Of a stretch of DNA of 64,000 bases, positions 1-8,365 are shown piece by piece; the first letter of the stretch is position 1; each line of letters opens with the position of its first letter. Source of the DNA: a virus. Location: positions 1 to 64,000 of the IMG/VR virus record IMGVR_UViG_3300046817_000837; one strand, 5' to 3'. The position numbers were made by a program, and so were the translations under genes. The notes beneath the pieces were generated by a model, which saw only the letters and a list, made by a program, of their open reading frames with translations, searched no databases and was not told the DNA's origin.

Positions 1-78
1 TGCCCCCGGTTGCCCGGGCCCCGCCGGGCGGGGGCACCGGCCACGGCCCCTCCCGGAGAAGAGGAAGAGCCAGCCGTG

Positions 79-492
79 ATGTGGATCGAGACGGTCATGC
101 ACATGTCCGGCACGCGGGCGAACGGGGACAAGTACCCGCCGGGGTTCACGCCGTTCGAGGTGGCGGACTGGGAGGGCGAGCACCTGATCCGCGGCGGCAT
201 GGCCCGTGCGGTCGCCACGCCGGAGTGGGCCGTGCCCAAGCCGCCCGCGCCGCTGCCGGAGAAGCCCGTGACCGTGCCGGGGCCCGTGATGCAGGAGCCT
301 GATCCTGCGCCGCCGGCGTACCAGCCGGATGATCCTGAGCCGGAGCTAGCCGCCCCCGCGGGACTGCCGCCGGCGCCCGGCGACCCGAAGCAGGCATGGG
401 TGGATTACGCCGTCACCCAGGGCATGCCAGCCGATGATGCCTCGCGCATGACCAAGGCTGACCTACAGTCCCGGTTCGGGCCGAGGCTGTAA
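79..492 (+). CDS. Hypothetical phage protein, Pro-rich linker and C-terminal helix motif
   Basis: About 137 residues if started at the ATG at 79 (an in-frame GTG sits just before it at 76), preceded by purine-rich ggagaagaggaag. The frame is open back to the window edge, so a longer protein is possible. The N-terminal 50 residues look globular. The middle is a Pro/Glu-rich linker, and the C-terminus (AWVDYAVTQGMPADDASRMT then KADL) resembles the short SAP/Rho-N-like helix tails seen in actinophage head-region proteins. Its place ahead of a run of small genes suggests a virion-assembly neighbourhood. No function can be assigned. Confidence 0.6.
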   Translation: MWIETVMHMSGTRANGDKYPPGFTPFEVADWEGEHLIRGGMARAVATPEWAVPKPPAPLPEKPVTVPGPVMQEPDPAPPAYQPDDPEPELAAPAGLPPAPGDPKQAWVDYAVTQGMPADDASRMTKADLQSRFGPRL

Positions 493-532
493 CCCCAGGC
501 GTATCCTGAGCAGGAGGAAGGGAGCCAGACTC

Positions 533-1069
533 ATGGCAAGCCCAGGAAAGACCCCGACGAGCGGCCGGCCGTACTCCGGTCCCGCCACCAATTCGGACCC
601 GACGACTGAGCCTGGCCAGTATCCTCCCGGCCCCGACTGGAGCAACGCCATCTTCGGCGGCCAGCTGCCCGCCGGCACTGGCGCCCCGGGCTCGCCGACG
701 AGCGCGGAGGCACTGGACCCGACGAACGAGAAGGGCCAGACGATCGACGGCCTGACCGGCGTCACGCACGAGGAGATCGTCAGCACGGGCGCCCCCGGCA
801 CCCAGGGCACCGTCCCGGACGTCGCCGGCAATGACGGCACCGCGATGACCTACACCAAGGCCAGTGACGGCATCGGCCCGTACGAGCAGGTCACCAGCTC
901 CGACGAGCTGTCCGGCCCGCAGGATTCCACCCAGGCCAACGACGACGGCTACGCTACCGGCGGGCCGCAGCTCCCGGGCCTGAAGGGCAACGAGCCGCAG
1001 GCAGGCAGCGGACGGTACCAGCCCGGCGGCGGCAGCGTCATGCGCGGTGGCCGGGCCATCCGGGGCTAG
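533..1069 (+). CDS. Hypothetical low-complexity protein (Gly/Pro/Thr-rich)
   Basis: 178 residues, ATG start with a good ribosome site (gcaggaggaagg) about 12 nt upstream. The sequence is disordered in character: rich in Gly, Pro, Ser, Thr and Asp, with no hydrophobic core pattern and an Arg/Gly-rich C-terminus (VMRGGRAIRG). Strong SD, typical codon use and a tight position between neighbours support a real gene. No recognisable family; possibly a minor virion or scaffold-associated protein, inferred only from context. Confidence 0.6.
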   Translation: MASPGKTPTSGRPYSGPATNSDPTTEPGQYPPGPDWSNAIFGGQLPAGTGAPGSPTSAEALDPTNEKGQTIDGLTGVTHEEIVSTGAPGTQGTVPDVAGNDGTAMTYTKASDGIGPYEQVTSSDELSGPQDSTQANDDGYATGGPQLPGLKGNEPQAGSGRYQPGGGSVMRGGRAIRG

Positions 1070-1129
1070 CGTGCACGAGAAGCCGAGCCAGGCGTATCGC
1101 TACGAGCATTATGATCCCCGGAGGCGGTA

Positions 1130-1456
1130 ATGCAGGACCTGAGCGGGCTGCTGCCTGACCCGATCAGCGCTTTGGTGCCAACCTCCCAGGAGGGCGGCAA
1201 CATGCAGGCGTCGAACGAGCAGGCGATGACCGCTCCCGGCTCGGAGCCCGTGGACGTCATGCACCAGGCCGGTGACTATTTCGGCAACGACCCCACGGTC
1301 ACGCCGTCCAACGCGGCTGTGATCGAGCCTGCGACGGACGGCAAGCCGCAGGCCAGCGGGCAGGCTCACGAGTACAGCCCGCCGTCGCCTGCCTGGAAGG
1401 CCACCGGCACGCCGAATGTCGTGCGCCAGCCGGTGACGGCCAGGAAGGGCCGGTAA
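1130..1456 (+). CDS. Hypothetical small protein
   Basis: 108 residues, ATG preceded by ccccggaggcggta (SD GGAGG). Polar and largely disordered with a basic C-terminal tail (VTARKGR). It contains the phrase PSPAWKATG, reminiscent of the W-K endings of the next two genes. Its stop overlaps the next start by one base (taATG), implying translational coupling. Function unknown. Confidence 0.6.
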   Translation: MQDLSGLLPDPISALVPTSQEGGNMQASNEQAMTAPGSEPVDVMHQAGDYFGNDPTVTPSNAAVIEPATDGKPQASGQAHEYSPPSPAWKATGTPNVVRQPVTARKGR

Positions 1457-1674
1457 TGCAGAACCCCGCAGTTAACGGCCCGGTTCCCGAGTCGCCGCAT
1501 GTCATCACGGCCTCCCCGGTGCAAGGCAACGTCCCGCAGCACGACTGGGACGCGACGAGCGACGCGACGATGAACGGCTGGAAGTCACTGGAGGCCAACG
1601 CCGGGACCGCGGACTTCAGCGGGACCGTGACGGAGGGCTTCCCGGACGGTCCCGGCCGCTGGAAGCAGACCTAG
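1456..1674 (+). CDS. Hypothetical small protein ending GRWKQT
   Basis: 72 residues, ATG overlapping the previous TAA by one base. The protein ends FPDGPGRWKQT, and the next gene ends DGSAWKQV, so the two share a short C-terminal signature and may be diverged duplicates. No domain recognised. The position in a run of five small co-directional genes suggests one operon. Confidence 0.55.
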   Translation: MQNPAVNGPVPESPHVITASPVQGNVPQHDWDATSDATMNGWKSLEANAGTADFSGTVTEGFPDGPGRWKQT

Positions 1675-1684
1675 GAGGACGAGA

Positions 1685-1936
1685 ATGCCACAGGCACCCG
1701 ACCCGATCACCAGCCCCCCGCCCCAGCCCTGGCAGCCCTACGACGCCACCGCTCCCGGCGCCGCCGAGGACCAGGTCACGGCGACTACCATCTACGATGC
1801 CGTGGCGGGAGACTCCGCGGGCGGCCCCTGGCGCAAGATCCAGGAAGCAGGCGCGGCCGGGGCCCAGGGGGAGGCAGTCGCTGACGCCTGGCCGGGTAAC
1901 GGCGCGTCTGACGGCAGCGCCTGGAAGCAGGTATAG
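1685..1936 (+). CDS. Hypothetical small protein ending SAWKQV
   Basis: 83 residues, ATG with SD ctaggaggac 6-8 nt upstream. Pro/Ala-rich N-terminus, then a short amphipathic stretch (VTATTIYDAVAGDSAGGPW), and a C-terminal W-K-Q motif shared with the preceding gene. Function unknown; likely co-transcribed with its neighbours. Confidence 0.55.
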   Translation: MPQAPDPITSPPPQPWQPYDATAPGAAEDQVTATTIYDAVAGDSAGGPWRKIQEAGAAGAQGEAVADAWPGNGASDGSAWKQV

Positions 1937-1939
1937 GTC

Positions 1940-2089
1940 ATGAGCGACATCGCACGCGTGTACCCGAACGGCCAGGAGCCGGCCAAGGGCGGCCAGACCG
2001 GCGGCCTGCCGTACCCGAACGGCTCGGAGAAGGCTCACGGCGGCAACGGCGGCCTTAGCCACGACTACAAGGATGACCGCACTAAGTAG
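1940..2089 (+). CDS. 49-residue hypothetical protein with duplicated YPNG motif
   Basis: Starts 3 nt after the previous stop (tagGTCATG) and ends TAG at 2087-2089. The 49-residue product is Gly/Lys-rich and carries a short internal duplication: VYPNGQEPAKGG followed by PYPNGSEKAHGG, ending DYKDDRTK. It has no strong SD of its own, so translation probably depends on coupling to the upstream gene. Confidence 0.45.
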   Translation: MSDIARVYPNGQEPAKGGQTGGLPYPNGSEKAHGGNGGLSHDYKDDRTK

Positions 2090-2150
2090 GGTCTCCCTTT
2101 TCCAGCGCAGACGGGCTGGTCATGCCCAGCAGGGCCAGCTCGCAGCGTGA

Positions 2151-2327
2151 CTACTTCAGGCGCGCGGCGAAATCGCGCCACGCCCGTGTGCTGAATGTCA
2201 GGACGGTGCCGTCGCCGTGCTGGGTGGTGTCGCGAACGCCGACCTTATCTGCGTCCGTTCCGACGCTGACGCAGTGCGGGCACTGCCCGTCACAGCGGCT
2301 AGCGATACGCCAGTTAGCCGTCATCAT
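2151..2327 (-). CDS. DUF397-family protein
   Basis: About 58 residues. The start at 2327 (ATGATG) has SD gggagaagga directly upstream on the minus strand. The product begins MMTANWRIASRCDG and ends VGVRDT...TVLTFSTRAWRDFAARLK, which is the DUF397 pattern: W-R-x-S, C-V, V-R-D, L-x-F-x-x-x-A-W-x-x-F. DUF397 proteins are small actinomycete proteins usually paired with XRE regulators. It is the only minus-strand gene among the first genes of the window. Two further DUF397 genes lie at the right end (61698 and 63853). Confidence 0.75.
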   Translation of the reverse strand: MMTANWRIASRCDGQCPHCVSVGTDADKVGVRDTTQHGDGTVLTFSTRAWRDFAARLK

Positions 2328-2437
2328 TTCCTTCTCCCGTTGTCCCTGAGTTCCCACGGTGGCACTTCAGGCTAATACTAAGCTCATGCCGCGAGCGAGT
2401 GCCGGCCTTCGCGGATCACCGGCTACGTCTGTTCTAG

Positions 2438-2443
2438 TATAAT
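2438..2443 (+). promoter_or_regulatory. Consensus -10 box for the glycan island
   Basis: A perfect TATAAT lies 24 nt before the epimerase ATG in an AT-richer gap, followed by SD-like aaggaag. No convincing -35 hexamer is visible, so an activator or a phage-modified polymerase may be needed. It probably drives the overlapping genes from 2468 onward. Confidence 0.55.
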
Positions 2444-2467
2444 AAGGAAGTCTGCTAGAGTCGTCGC

Positions 2468-3445
2468 ATGAGAATCCTCGTGACCGGTGGGGCCGGGTTC
2501 CTCGGGAGCAGCCTCGTCCGCCGCCTGGCCGGGGAAGGTCATGAGGTACGGGTCCTTGACGACCTGAGCCGCGGTGACCGGGAGCGGCTCCGCGGCGTGC
2601 CGTGCACGCTCATTGAAGGCGACGTGCGAAACTCGGCAGACGTCCTGACCGCGATGCACGGCTGCGACATGGTGGCGCACCTGGCTTACCTCCAGGGCAC
2701 CCAGACGTTCTACGCCGAGCCGCGCGCTGTCCTCGACGTTGCGCTGCGCGGCATCCTCAACGTGCTGCGCGGCTGCGAGGTCACCGGCTGCGGGGACCTG
2801 CTCCTGGTGTCCTCCTCCGAGGCGTACCAGGTGGCCCCGCAGGTGCCCACCCCGGAGGACATCCCCCTCGTCGTCCCGGACGTGCTCAATGCCCGGTACA
2901 GCTACGGCGGCGGCAAGATCGCCTGCGAGCTGGCCGTGCTGGCCTGGGAGCGGGCAGGGGTACTGGACCGGGTGGTGATCGCCAGGCCGCACAACGTCTA
3001 CGGTCCTGACATGGGCCGGGAGCACGTTATCCCGGAGTTCTGCAACCGGATGGACGAGCTGATCCCGCAGTACCCGAAGGGGGGCGTCATCCCGTTCCCC
3101 ATCCAGGGCACCGGCCAGGAGACCCGGTCGTTCTGCTACATCGATGACTGCACGGCCCAGCTGAGCCTGCTCGCCGGCCAGGGCACCCCCGGCGGCGTCT
3201 ACCACGTGGGCACCATGGACGAGCGCACGGTCGCGGACGTTGCCGTTGCCGTGGGCCGGCGCTATGGCCGTGAGGTCAAGGTCATGCCGGGCAAGCTGGC
3301 CAAGGGGTCGCCGCCGCGCAGGCTGCCGGACACGGCGAAGATCCGGGCGCTGGGAACCTGGCCGGAGACCTCGTTCGAGGACGGCCTGGCCGAGACGGCA
3401 GCCTGGTACCAGGCGCACAGCCTCCTGCCGCGGCAGGCTTGGTGA
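2468..3445 (+). CDS. NAD-dependent sugar epimerase/dehydratase (extended SDR)
   Basis: 325 residues, the usual length for NDP-sugar epimerases/dehydratases. The Rossmann loop GGAGFLG lies at residues 7-13. The strand LLLVSSSEAY carries the catalytic Ser, and YSYGGGK holds the Tyr-xxx-Lys pair. RPHNVYGP is the typical substrate-side motif, and YIDDC plus GGVYHVG follow near the C-terminus. It probably converts a nucleotide-activated hexose, feeding the methyltransferase, cupin and glycosyltransferases downstream. Its TGA overlaps the next GTG (GTGA). Exact substrate is not readable. Confidence 0.9.
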   Translation: MRILVTGGAGFLGSSLVRRLAGEGHEVRVLDDLSRGDRERLRGVPCTLIEGDVRNSADVLTAMHGCDMVAHLAYLQGTQTFYAEPRAVLDVALRGILNVLRGCEVTGCGDLLLVSSSEAYQVAPQVPTPEDIPLVVPDVLNARYSYGGGKIACELAVLAWERAGVLDRVVIARPHNVYGPDMGREHVIPEFCNRMDELIPQYPKGGVIPFPIQGTGQETRSFCYIDDCTAQLSLLAGQGTPGGVYHVGTMDERTVADVAVAVGRRYGREVKVMPGKLAKGSPPRRLPDTAKIRALGTWPETSFEDGLAETAAWYQAHSLLPRQAW

Positions 3446-4572
3446 CCGGTGACGTCACCGCCTGCGGCGGCTGCGGGGCGCACGGGCTGCTGAGGCCCTT
3501 CTTCGACATGGGGCGCCAGCCGCTTGCCGAGAGCTCCAGGGCAAGTGCCCGGTACCCGCTCGCCCTCGTGCAGTGCGCGAGCTGCCTGCTCGTCCAGCTC
3601 AGCTACATCGCGGACCAGCGGGAGGTCTTCCCGGAGGATCACCCGTACACGACGGGCAACTCCCGGGTGCTGCGCGAGCACTATGCGAACCTGACCCGGG
3701 ACCTTGCCGGAAACCTCGCCCTGGGCGACCTGGTCGTTGATATCGGGGCCAATGACGGGACGCTGCTGGGCAGTTACCCGGGACCACCGCGCCGGGTAGC
3801 GATAGAGCCGACGAACCAGGTCAGGAAGTGCGGTCCTGGCATCACGCAGTACCAGGAGTTCTTCACCGCTGGCCTGGCGGCGAAGATCCGCGGGGAGCAC
3901 GGGCCGGCCAGGGTCGTCACGGCGTGCAACGTCCTCGCGCACGTGCCGGATGTCCATGACTTCCTGGACGGCGTGGTGACCTTGCTGGCTGACGACGGGG
4001 AGTTCGTCACCGAGAACCACGACCTGGCGAGCATCACCGAGGGCCTTCAGATCGACACGATCTACCATGAGCACCTGCGGTACTACTCGGTGGCCACCCT
4101 CGCCGGCCTGCTGGAGCGGCACGGCCTGCGGGTCACCAGCTCGCAGGAGACCCCGATGCACGGCGGGTCGTTCCGCGTGCGGGCCCGCAAGCAGCGGGGC
4201 GGCCTCCAGCACCGGGCCGAGGGCGCCGCTGCGGCGCTGCGCGGGATGCTATGGAAGATCACCGTCCAGGAGAAGGAGAAGGTGTACGGCATCGGCGCGA
4301 CCACCCGCGCCACGCCGCTCCTCCACTACGCGGGCGTTCAGAAGTACGTCACGTGCGTCTGCGAGGTACCCGGCAGCGAGAAGATCGGCCAGCTGATGCC
4401 AGGCACGCAGATTCCCGTGGTGGACGAGAAGCGGCTCATCGAGGACCAGCCCGCGTACGCGCTGATGCTGTCCTGGCACATCGCCGGCGACATCATGCCG
4501 AAGCTGCGCGCGGCCGGCTACCAGGGCAAGTTCATCGTCCCGCTTCCCAGCCCAGGGATCGCCGGTGCCTAG
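3442..4572 (+). CDS. Sugar C-methyltransferase (TylC3/NovU-type)
   Basis: About 376 residues; GTG start overlapping the epimerase stop. Three parts are visible. The N-terminal zinc-type module is CGGCGAHG...CASC with FFDMGRQPLAES (Methyltransf_13 pattern). A central SAM-binding Rossmann domain has VVDIGANDGTLL and CNVLAHVPDVHDFL. The C-terminal module begins VYGIGATTRATPLL (Methyltransf_14 pattern). This architecture belongs to SAM-dependent C-methyltransferases that act on NDP-keto-deoxysugars, as in antibiotic sugar pathways. The partner is presumably the epimerase product, so the phage appears able to make a branched deoxysugar. The family and order are firm; the sugar is inference. Confidence 0.85.
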   Translation: MTGDVTACGGCGAHGLLRPFFDMGRQPLAESSRASARYPLALVQCASCLLVQLSYIADQREVFPEDHPYTTGNSRVLREHYANLTRDLAGNLALGDLVVDIGANDGTLLGSYPGPPRRVAIEPTNQVRKCGPGITQYQEFFTAGLAAKIRGEHGPARVVTACNVLAHVPDVHDFLDGVVTLLADDGEFVTENHDLASITEGLQIDTIYHEHLRYYSVATLAGLLERHGLRVTSSQETPMHGGSFRVRARKQRGGLQHRAEGAAAALRGMLWKITVQEKEKVYGIGATTRATPLLHYAGVQKYVTCVCEVPGSEKIGQLMPGTQIPVVDEKRLIEDQPAYALMLSWHIAGDIMPKLRAAGYQGKFIVPLPSPGIAGA

Positions 4573-4927
4573 CAGCTTCCGGGACGACCGGGGCTACATC
4601 GAGGACCTTGTCGTCTCCCCGATTGACTCCGTGACGCGCATCATCACCAGGGCGGGCGCTGTCCGCGGGAACCACGTGCACCGGGAGACCGTGCAGTGGA
4701 CGTACGTGGTCTCCGGGAGGCTCCTCATTGCTATCCGGCTCCAGGACGGGAGCATCCGCGAGCGTGAGCTTGGCCCGGGGGAGATGGCCCGGGAAGAGGC
4801 CGGGGCTCCTCACGCGTGGAAGGCCATCGCCGACTGTACCTGCCTTGTCTTCACCCGTGGCCCGCGATCAGGGGCCGGGTATGAGAGTGACACGACCAGG
4901 CTAGCCGAGGAGGACTGGCTGCTATGA
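4565..4927 (+). CDS. Cupin sugar epimerase/ketoisomerase-like protein
   Basis: 120 residues; the GTG start overlaps the end of the methyltransferase by 8 nt. Single cupin fold: IITRAGAVRGNHVHRETVQW carries the metal/base His pair, YVVSGRLLIAIRL the first barrel, GPGEMAREEAGAPHAW the second motif with His. This resembles WxcM/FdtA-like and dTDP-4-keto-sugar 3,5-epimerase-like cupins. In context it most likely shapes the keto-sugar between epimerase and methyltransferase steps. Its ATGA overlap with the next gene shows tight coupling. Confidence 0.75.
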   Translation: MPSSFRDDRGYIEDLVVSPIDSVTRIITRAGAVRGNHVHRETVQWTYVVSGRLLIAIRLQDGSIRERELGPGEMAREEAGAPHAWKAIADCTCLVFTRGPRSGAGYESDTTRLAEEDWLL

Positions 4928-5586
4928 GGGACCTGCTCGTCGTGGTGCCCAGCCGGGGCCGCCCGCAGAATATCCAGCGGCTGCGAGAGGCCATGGACGT
5001 TACCTGCCAGGGGTACACGACGCTCCTCGTTGGCCTGGACGAGGACGACGAGGAAAGCTACCCCCGGCTGGGGAACGTGCAGTATGCAGTCCGGGCCGGC
5101 CTGCGCGGCTTTACCGCCTGGGCGAATGAGCTGGCCGTGCCCGCCGTGGGGGAGTACCGGTACATCGGGGCGCTCGGTGATGACTGCGTGCCGGAGACGC
5201 CCGGCTGGGACGTGCGGATCATGGAGGCCCTGAACCGCCAGCCCTTCGCGTACGCCAACGACCTGTACCCGCTGCGCCCGCACGGCTCTCAGGTAACGCA
5301 CGTCTTCACCAGGAGTGAAGTCGTCCGGGCGCTCGGCTATATCGGCGTCCCGGCTCTTACTCACATGTACGTGGACGACGCCTGGGGGGCCTGGGGCGCG
5401 GCCTGCGGGATCGAGTACCTCCCCGGCGTGATCATTGAGCACTTGCACCACTCCTCCGGGAAAGCGCCGGCTGACGAGACGTACCGGCGGGCGGAGGAGA
5501 CCTCGGCGCAGTGCCAGGCAGCCTTCGCCGAGTACTGCCGCGGAGAGCTGGACGAGGATGTCCGCAAGATCAAGGCGGTGCTGTGA
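4924..5586 (+). CDS. Glycosyltransferase-like protein (GT-A fold), paralogue A
   Basis: 220 residues, ATGA overlap with the cupin gene. It starts with the phage-type motif MRDLLVVVPSRGRPQN. It then has LLVGLDEDDEESYP, IGALGDDCVPETPGWD (acidic metal/nucleotide-sugar motif) and HMYVDDAWGAWGAACGIEYL. The gene at 6687 is a close paralogue, sharing the start, GDD and HMYVD motifs in the same order. Likely transfers a sugar onto a virion or host glycan. No signal peptide or membrane segment, so it acts in the cytoplasm. Confidence 0.75.
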   Translation: MRDLLVVVPSRGRPQNIQRLREAMDVTCQGYTTLLVGLDEDDEESYPRLGNVQYAVRAGLRGFTAWANELAVPAVGEYRYIGALGDDCVPETPGWDVRIMEALNRQPFAYANDLYPLRPHGSQVTHVFTRSEVVRALGYIGVPALTHMYVDDAWGAWGAACGIEYLPGVIIEHLHHSSGKAPADETYRRAEETSAQCQAAFAEYCRGELDEDVRKIKAVL

Positions 5587-5593
5587 CGTGAGG

Positions 5594-6055
5594 ATGCACG
5601 GCAAGTGCGGGTGGCTGTACCTGGAGAATGCCGATCCAGTGCTCCTGCGGGAGTGGATGTATGACGCCAGCAGCTCCACCCTGGAGACCGTCCCTCCGGT
5701 GAACGTCGCCAGTGCCGTGCCTTTCCGGCTTTACCCGGCCGCGGCCATTTCCGAGATTCCCCCGCCTGCGGGCGACCAGCATTTCTGGGGCGTTATCAGG
5801 CCGGGGGGCCGGGTGCCGGGCATCCAACGCCATCCAGGAGGGTCAGAGCCCCGGGAGCTAGTTGGCAGGCTCGTCCGCCAGGTCTGGGTGCAGTGGGCGC
5901 GAGAGCAGCCGGACCCGAAGCCGTCCTGGCTACTGCCCTGGGAGGACTTGGACGACGGCCAGCGTGAGGCGGACATGCGCATCGGAGCGGCCTTGTTCGA
6001 TGCGGGCTACCGGGCAGGGACGAACGGGGATGACGCGCTGGGAACGGCGCCATGA
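5594..6055 (+). CDS. Hypothetical protein within glycan island
   Basis: About 153 residues from ATG 5594 (GTG at 5588 in the same frame is an alternative, just after the preceding TGA). Begins MHGKCGWLYLENADPVLL. The mid-part contains GDQHFWGVIRPGGRVPG, and the C-terminal half is helical (LVGRLVRQVWVQWAREQP, DGQREADMRIGAALF). No known catalytic motif. Its stop overlaps the next start (ATGA), so it is an integral member of the glycosyltransferase operon. Confidence 0.55.
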   Translation: MHGKCGWLYLENADPVLLREWMYDASSSTLETVPPVNVASAVPFRLYPAAAISEIPPPAGDQHFWGVIRPGGRVPGIQRHPGGSEPRELVGRLVRQVWVQWAREQPDPKPSWLLPWEDLDDGQREADMRIGAALFDAGYRAGTNGDDALGTAP

Positions 6056-6690
6056 CGGGCGTGACCTGGGACGTCCTGATCTGCTCGATCCCGCACCGGC
6101 ACGTGACGCTGCTGGAGCTGCTCGCTGACCTTAACCGGCAATGGCAGCCGGGATTCGGCGCGCTGATCTACCGGGACAACCTGGAGGACAGCTACGGGGC
6201 TAAGACGCAGACCCTGCTGAACAGGTCCCGGACACAGTACGTCTCCTGCATCGATGACGACGACCTGCTGGCCCCCGATGGCGTGGCGCGGATCATGGCG
6301 GCACTCCAGGCGCAGCCGGATTACGTGGGCTTCATGGTGCGCTGGACGACGGACGGCGTTCCGGAAGTCCCGGTTGAGCACTCGCTCGCGCACTCGAACT
6401 GGACTAACCGGCCGGACATCCTGCTCCGGGACATCACCCAGTTCAACCCGATCCGCCGGGAGCTGGCGCTGCTGGGCACCTGGGAGGGCGGGAATGAGGC
6501 TGAGCGCCGCTGGAGCAGCGGGGTGCGGGCCAGCGGCAAGTGCGTGAGCCAGGCATGGCTACCGGACCCCCCGGTGTACTACTACCGGTCATCAAGCAAG
6601 GACACCTTCAAGATGGAGCGCTTCCCGATGCCGCAGGACCAGATTCCGCTGCTGCCGTCGTATCCCTGGCTGACGGTGGTCGGATCATGA
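6052..6690 (+). CDS. Glycosyltransferase family 2-like protein
   Basis: 212 residues, ATGA overlap with the upstream gene and with the gene at 6687. The segment YVSCIDDDDLLAPDGVARIM is the GT2 aspartate motif that binds the divalent metal and nucleotide sugar. WDVLICSIPHRHVTLLELL is the N-terminal strand-helix. EGGNEAERRWSSGVRASGKC matches the acceptor-side helix region of small GT2 enzymes. Probably cytoplasmic and soluble; donor unknown. Confidence 0.75.
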   Translation: MTGVTWDVLICSIPHRHVTLLELLADLNRQWQPGFGALIYRDNLEDSYGAKTQTLLNRSRTQYVSCIDDDDLLAPDGVARIMAALQAQPDYVGFMVRWTTDGVPEVPVEHSLAHSNWTNRPDILLRDITQFNPIRRELALLGTWEGGNEAERRWSSGVRASGKCVSQAWLPDPPVYYYRSSSKDTFKMERFPMPQDQIPLLPSYPWLTVVGS

Positions 6691-7412
6691 GGGACCTGCT
6701 GGTCGCCGTGCCCAGCCGGGGACGCCCTGCGAGCATCGCCCGGCTTGCGCAGGCGATGAAGGACACCTGCACGGCGGACACCGTGCTGGCGGTCGGCCTG
6801 GACGACGACGACGAGGGCCAGTACCCGCGGCTGCCCGGCGTGGAGTACGAGGTGCGCTCCGGGCTGCGCCGGGTCACCGCGTGGACCAATGAGCTGGCCG
6901 TCCCCCGGGCCGGGCAGTACCGGGCGGTCGGCTCCCTCGGCGATGACAACGTGCCGCGCACGCCCGGCTGGGACACGGCCATCCTCAAGGCCCTGGAGAG
7001 CACGCCGTTCGCATTCGGCAACGACCTGTACCCGCGGGACCCCGGGTCGATGAGCTGCCACATCTTCATGCGCAGTGAGGTGGTGCAGGCCCTCGGCTAC
7101 GCGGGGGCGCCGACGATCTCGCACATGTACGTGGACGTGGGCTGGTTCGCCTGGGGCACTGCCTGCGGGATCACGTACCTGGACGACGTGGTCATCGAGC
7201 ACATGCACTACTCCGTGGGCAAGTCCGGCCCGGATGAGGTCTACGCCGCCTCCTACGCGCTGACGAGCACGGACCTCCAGAACTGGCATGCCTACAGCCG
7301 CGGCGGCCAGCTGAACGCCGACATCGCGAAGCTGGGCGGGACGCCGTTCACCCCCGAGTCGCTGTCCGAGTTCAACCGGAGCATCAACGTGCCGGACCAG
7401 TGGCCGGGATGA
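6687..7412 (+). CDS. Glycosyltransferase-like protein (GT-A fold), paralogue B
   Basis: 241 residues; starts MRDLLVAVPSRGRPAS at ATG 6687 (an ATGA overlap), not at the upstream in-frame start. Shares the order of motifs with the gene at 4924: VGLDDDDEGQYP, GSLGDDNVPRTPGWD, HMYVDVGWFAWGTACGITYL, EHMHYSVGK. It carries an extra ~25-residue C-terminal tail. Duplication of this enzyme type inside one operon suggests successive transfers onto one glycan. Confidence 0.75.
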   Translation: MRDLLVAVPSRGRPASIARLAQAMKDTCTADTVLAVGLDDDDEGQYPRLPGVEYEVRSGLRRVTAWTNELAVPRAGQYRAVGSLGDDNVPRTPGWDTAILKALESTPFAFGNDLYPRDPGSMSCHIFMRSEVVQALGYAGAPTISHMYVDVGWFAWGTACGITYLDDVVIEHMHYSVGKSGPDEVYAASYALTSTDLQNWHAYSRGGQLNADIAKLGGTPFTPESLSEFNRSINVPDQWPG

Positions 7413-8038
7413 CCCAGCCCCTGGTATCGGTGGTTACCCCCACGTGGCAGCGGCACGCGATGCTCATGGACCGCTGCGTCCCGGCCGTGCAGGCGCAGGA
7501 CTATGACAGCGTTGAGCACGTCATCGTCAGCGACGGCCCGGACAGCACGCTGGCCATCGTGCTCGGCATGCTGTGCGGCAAGAACGCCTGGGGCAACGTC
7601 GTCTACCGGGAACTGCCGGAGCATCCCGCCGGCGAGCACTGGGGCCATCATGCCCGGCTGGCCGGCCTGGAGGTGGCCCGCGGGCAGTACGTCACCTACT
7701 GCGATGACGATGACGCCCTCCGGCCCCGGCACTGCGCGCTGATGGCCGCGGCCCTGGACGCGGCCCCGGAGGCGGGCTTTGCCGTGAGCCGCATGACGTG
7801 CCACGGCGGCCCGCACGAGTCGGTGACCGGCTGGGGACCGCTGGCCTGCGGCAACGTGGGAACCCCGATGATCATGCACCGCCGGGAGATCCTGGCGCAC
7901 GGGACCTGGGGGCCGGCGTCCTTCACCGAGGACTGGGACCTCGTGGAGCGCTGGCTGGACGCGGGAGTCAGCTACGTGAGCGTGGACGCGGAGACCAGCG
8001 ATGCCTGGCCCTCCCTGTACAGGCAGGGGCAGCAATGA
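7409..8038 (+). CDS. Glycosyltransferase family 2 protein
   Basis: 209 residues from ATG 7409, overlapping the previous TGA. Clear GT2 pattern: PLVSVVTPTWQRHAMLMDRC, HVIVSDGPDS, HWGHHARLAGLEVARGQYVT then YCDDDDALRP (metal-binding DxD). GNVGTPMIMHRREIL and TEDWDLVERWLDAG are the acceptor-site helix and catalytic-base region (ED). This is the most typical GT2 in the island. Cytoplasmic; donor unknown. Confidence 0.85.
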   Translation: MTQPLVSVVTPTWQRHAMLMDRCVPAVQAQDYDSVEHVIVSDGPDSTLAIVLGMLCGKNAWGNVVYRELPEHPAGEHWGHHARLAGLEVARGQYVTYCDDDDALRPRHCALMAAALDAAPEAGFAVSRMTCHGGPHESVTGWGPLACGNVGTPMIMHRREILAHGTWGPASFTEDWDLVERWLDAGVSYVSVDAETSDAWPSLYRQGQQ

Positions 8039-8364
8039 CGGACGGCCATGACCGGGAACGTCATGCTCCTGCGCCGCAGCAGCGGGTGAGGGACCTGGAG
8101 CGCCAGTACGACGTTGCCCGGGAGCACGAGGAGAGGTACCGCAACGCCCTGCTGTGGGTGCGCACGGTTGCCGGCATGCACTACCTCGGCGGGGCCTTCG
8201 AGCCCGAGCACATGCGCGACCTGGCCAACCTCGCCGCTAACGCGCTGGACGGCACGGACCTGCCAGACTGCGAGGAAAGCTCGGCCAAGGCCCGGAAGAA
8301 GGCCAGCAAGTGGGCGGAGCGGTTCGGGCGGGAGCTGGCTGAACAGGAGCTGGCGGAAGACTGA
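8035..8364 (+). CDS. Hypothetical helical protein
   Basis: 109 residues from ATG 8035 (ATGA overlap). Highly charged and helical throughout: QQRVRDLERQYDVAREHEER and KARKKASKWAERFGRELAEQ suggest coiled coils or a helical bundle. No enzyme motif. Position between a glycosyltransferase and the next glycan gene suggests an accessory role, but this is only context. Confidence 0.5.
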   Translation: MTDGHDRERHAPAPQQRVRDLERQYDVAREHEERYRNALLWVRTVAGMHYLGGAFEPEHMRDLANLAANALDGTDLPDCEESSAKARKKASKWAERFGRELAEQELAED

Positions 8365-8365
8365 C

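Noticed and set aside
2423-4212. Long minus-strand open frames opposite the epimerase and methyltransferase genes.
   Set aside because: Antisense frames without stops are common in GC-rich coding DNA. They show Arg/Ala/Gly/Pro-skewed composition and no motifs, while the plus frames carry clear enzyme motifs.
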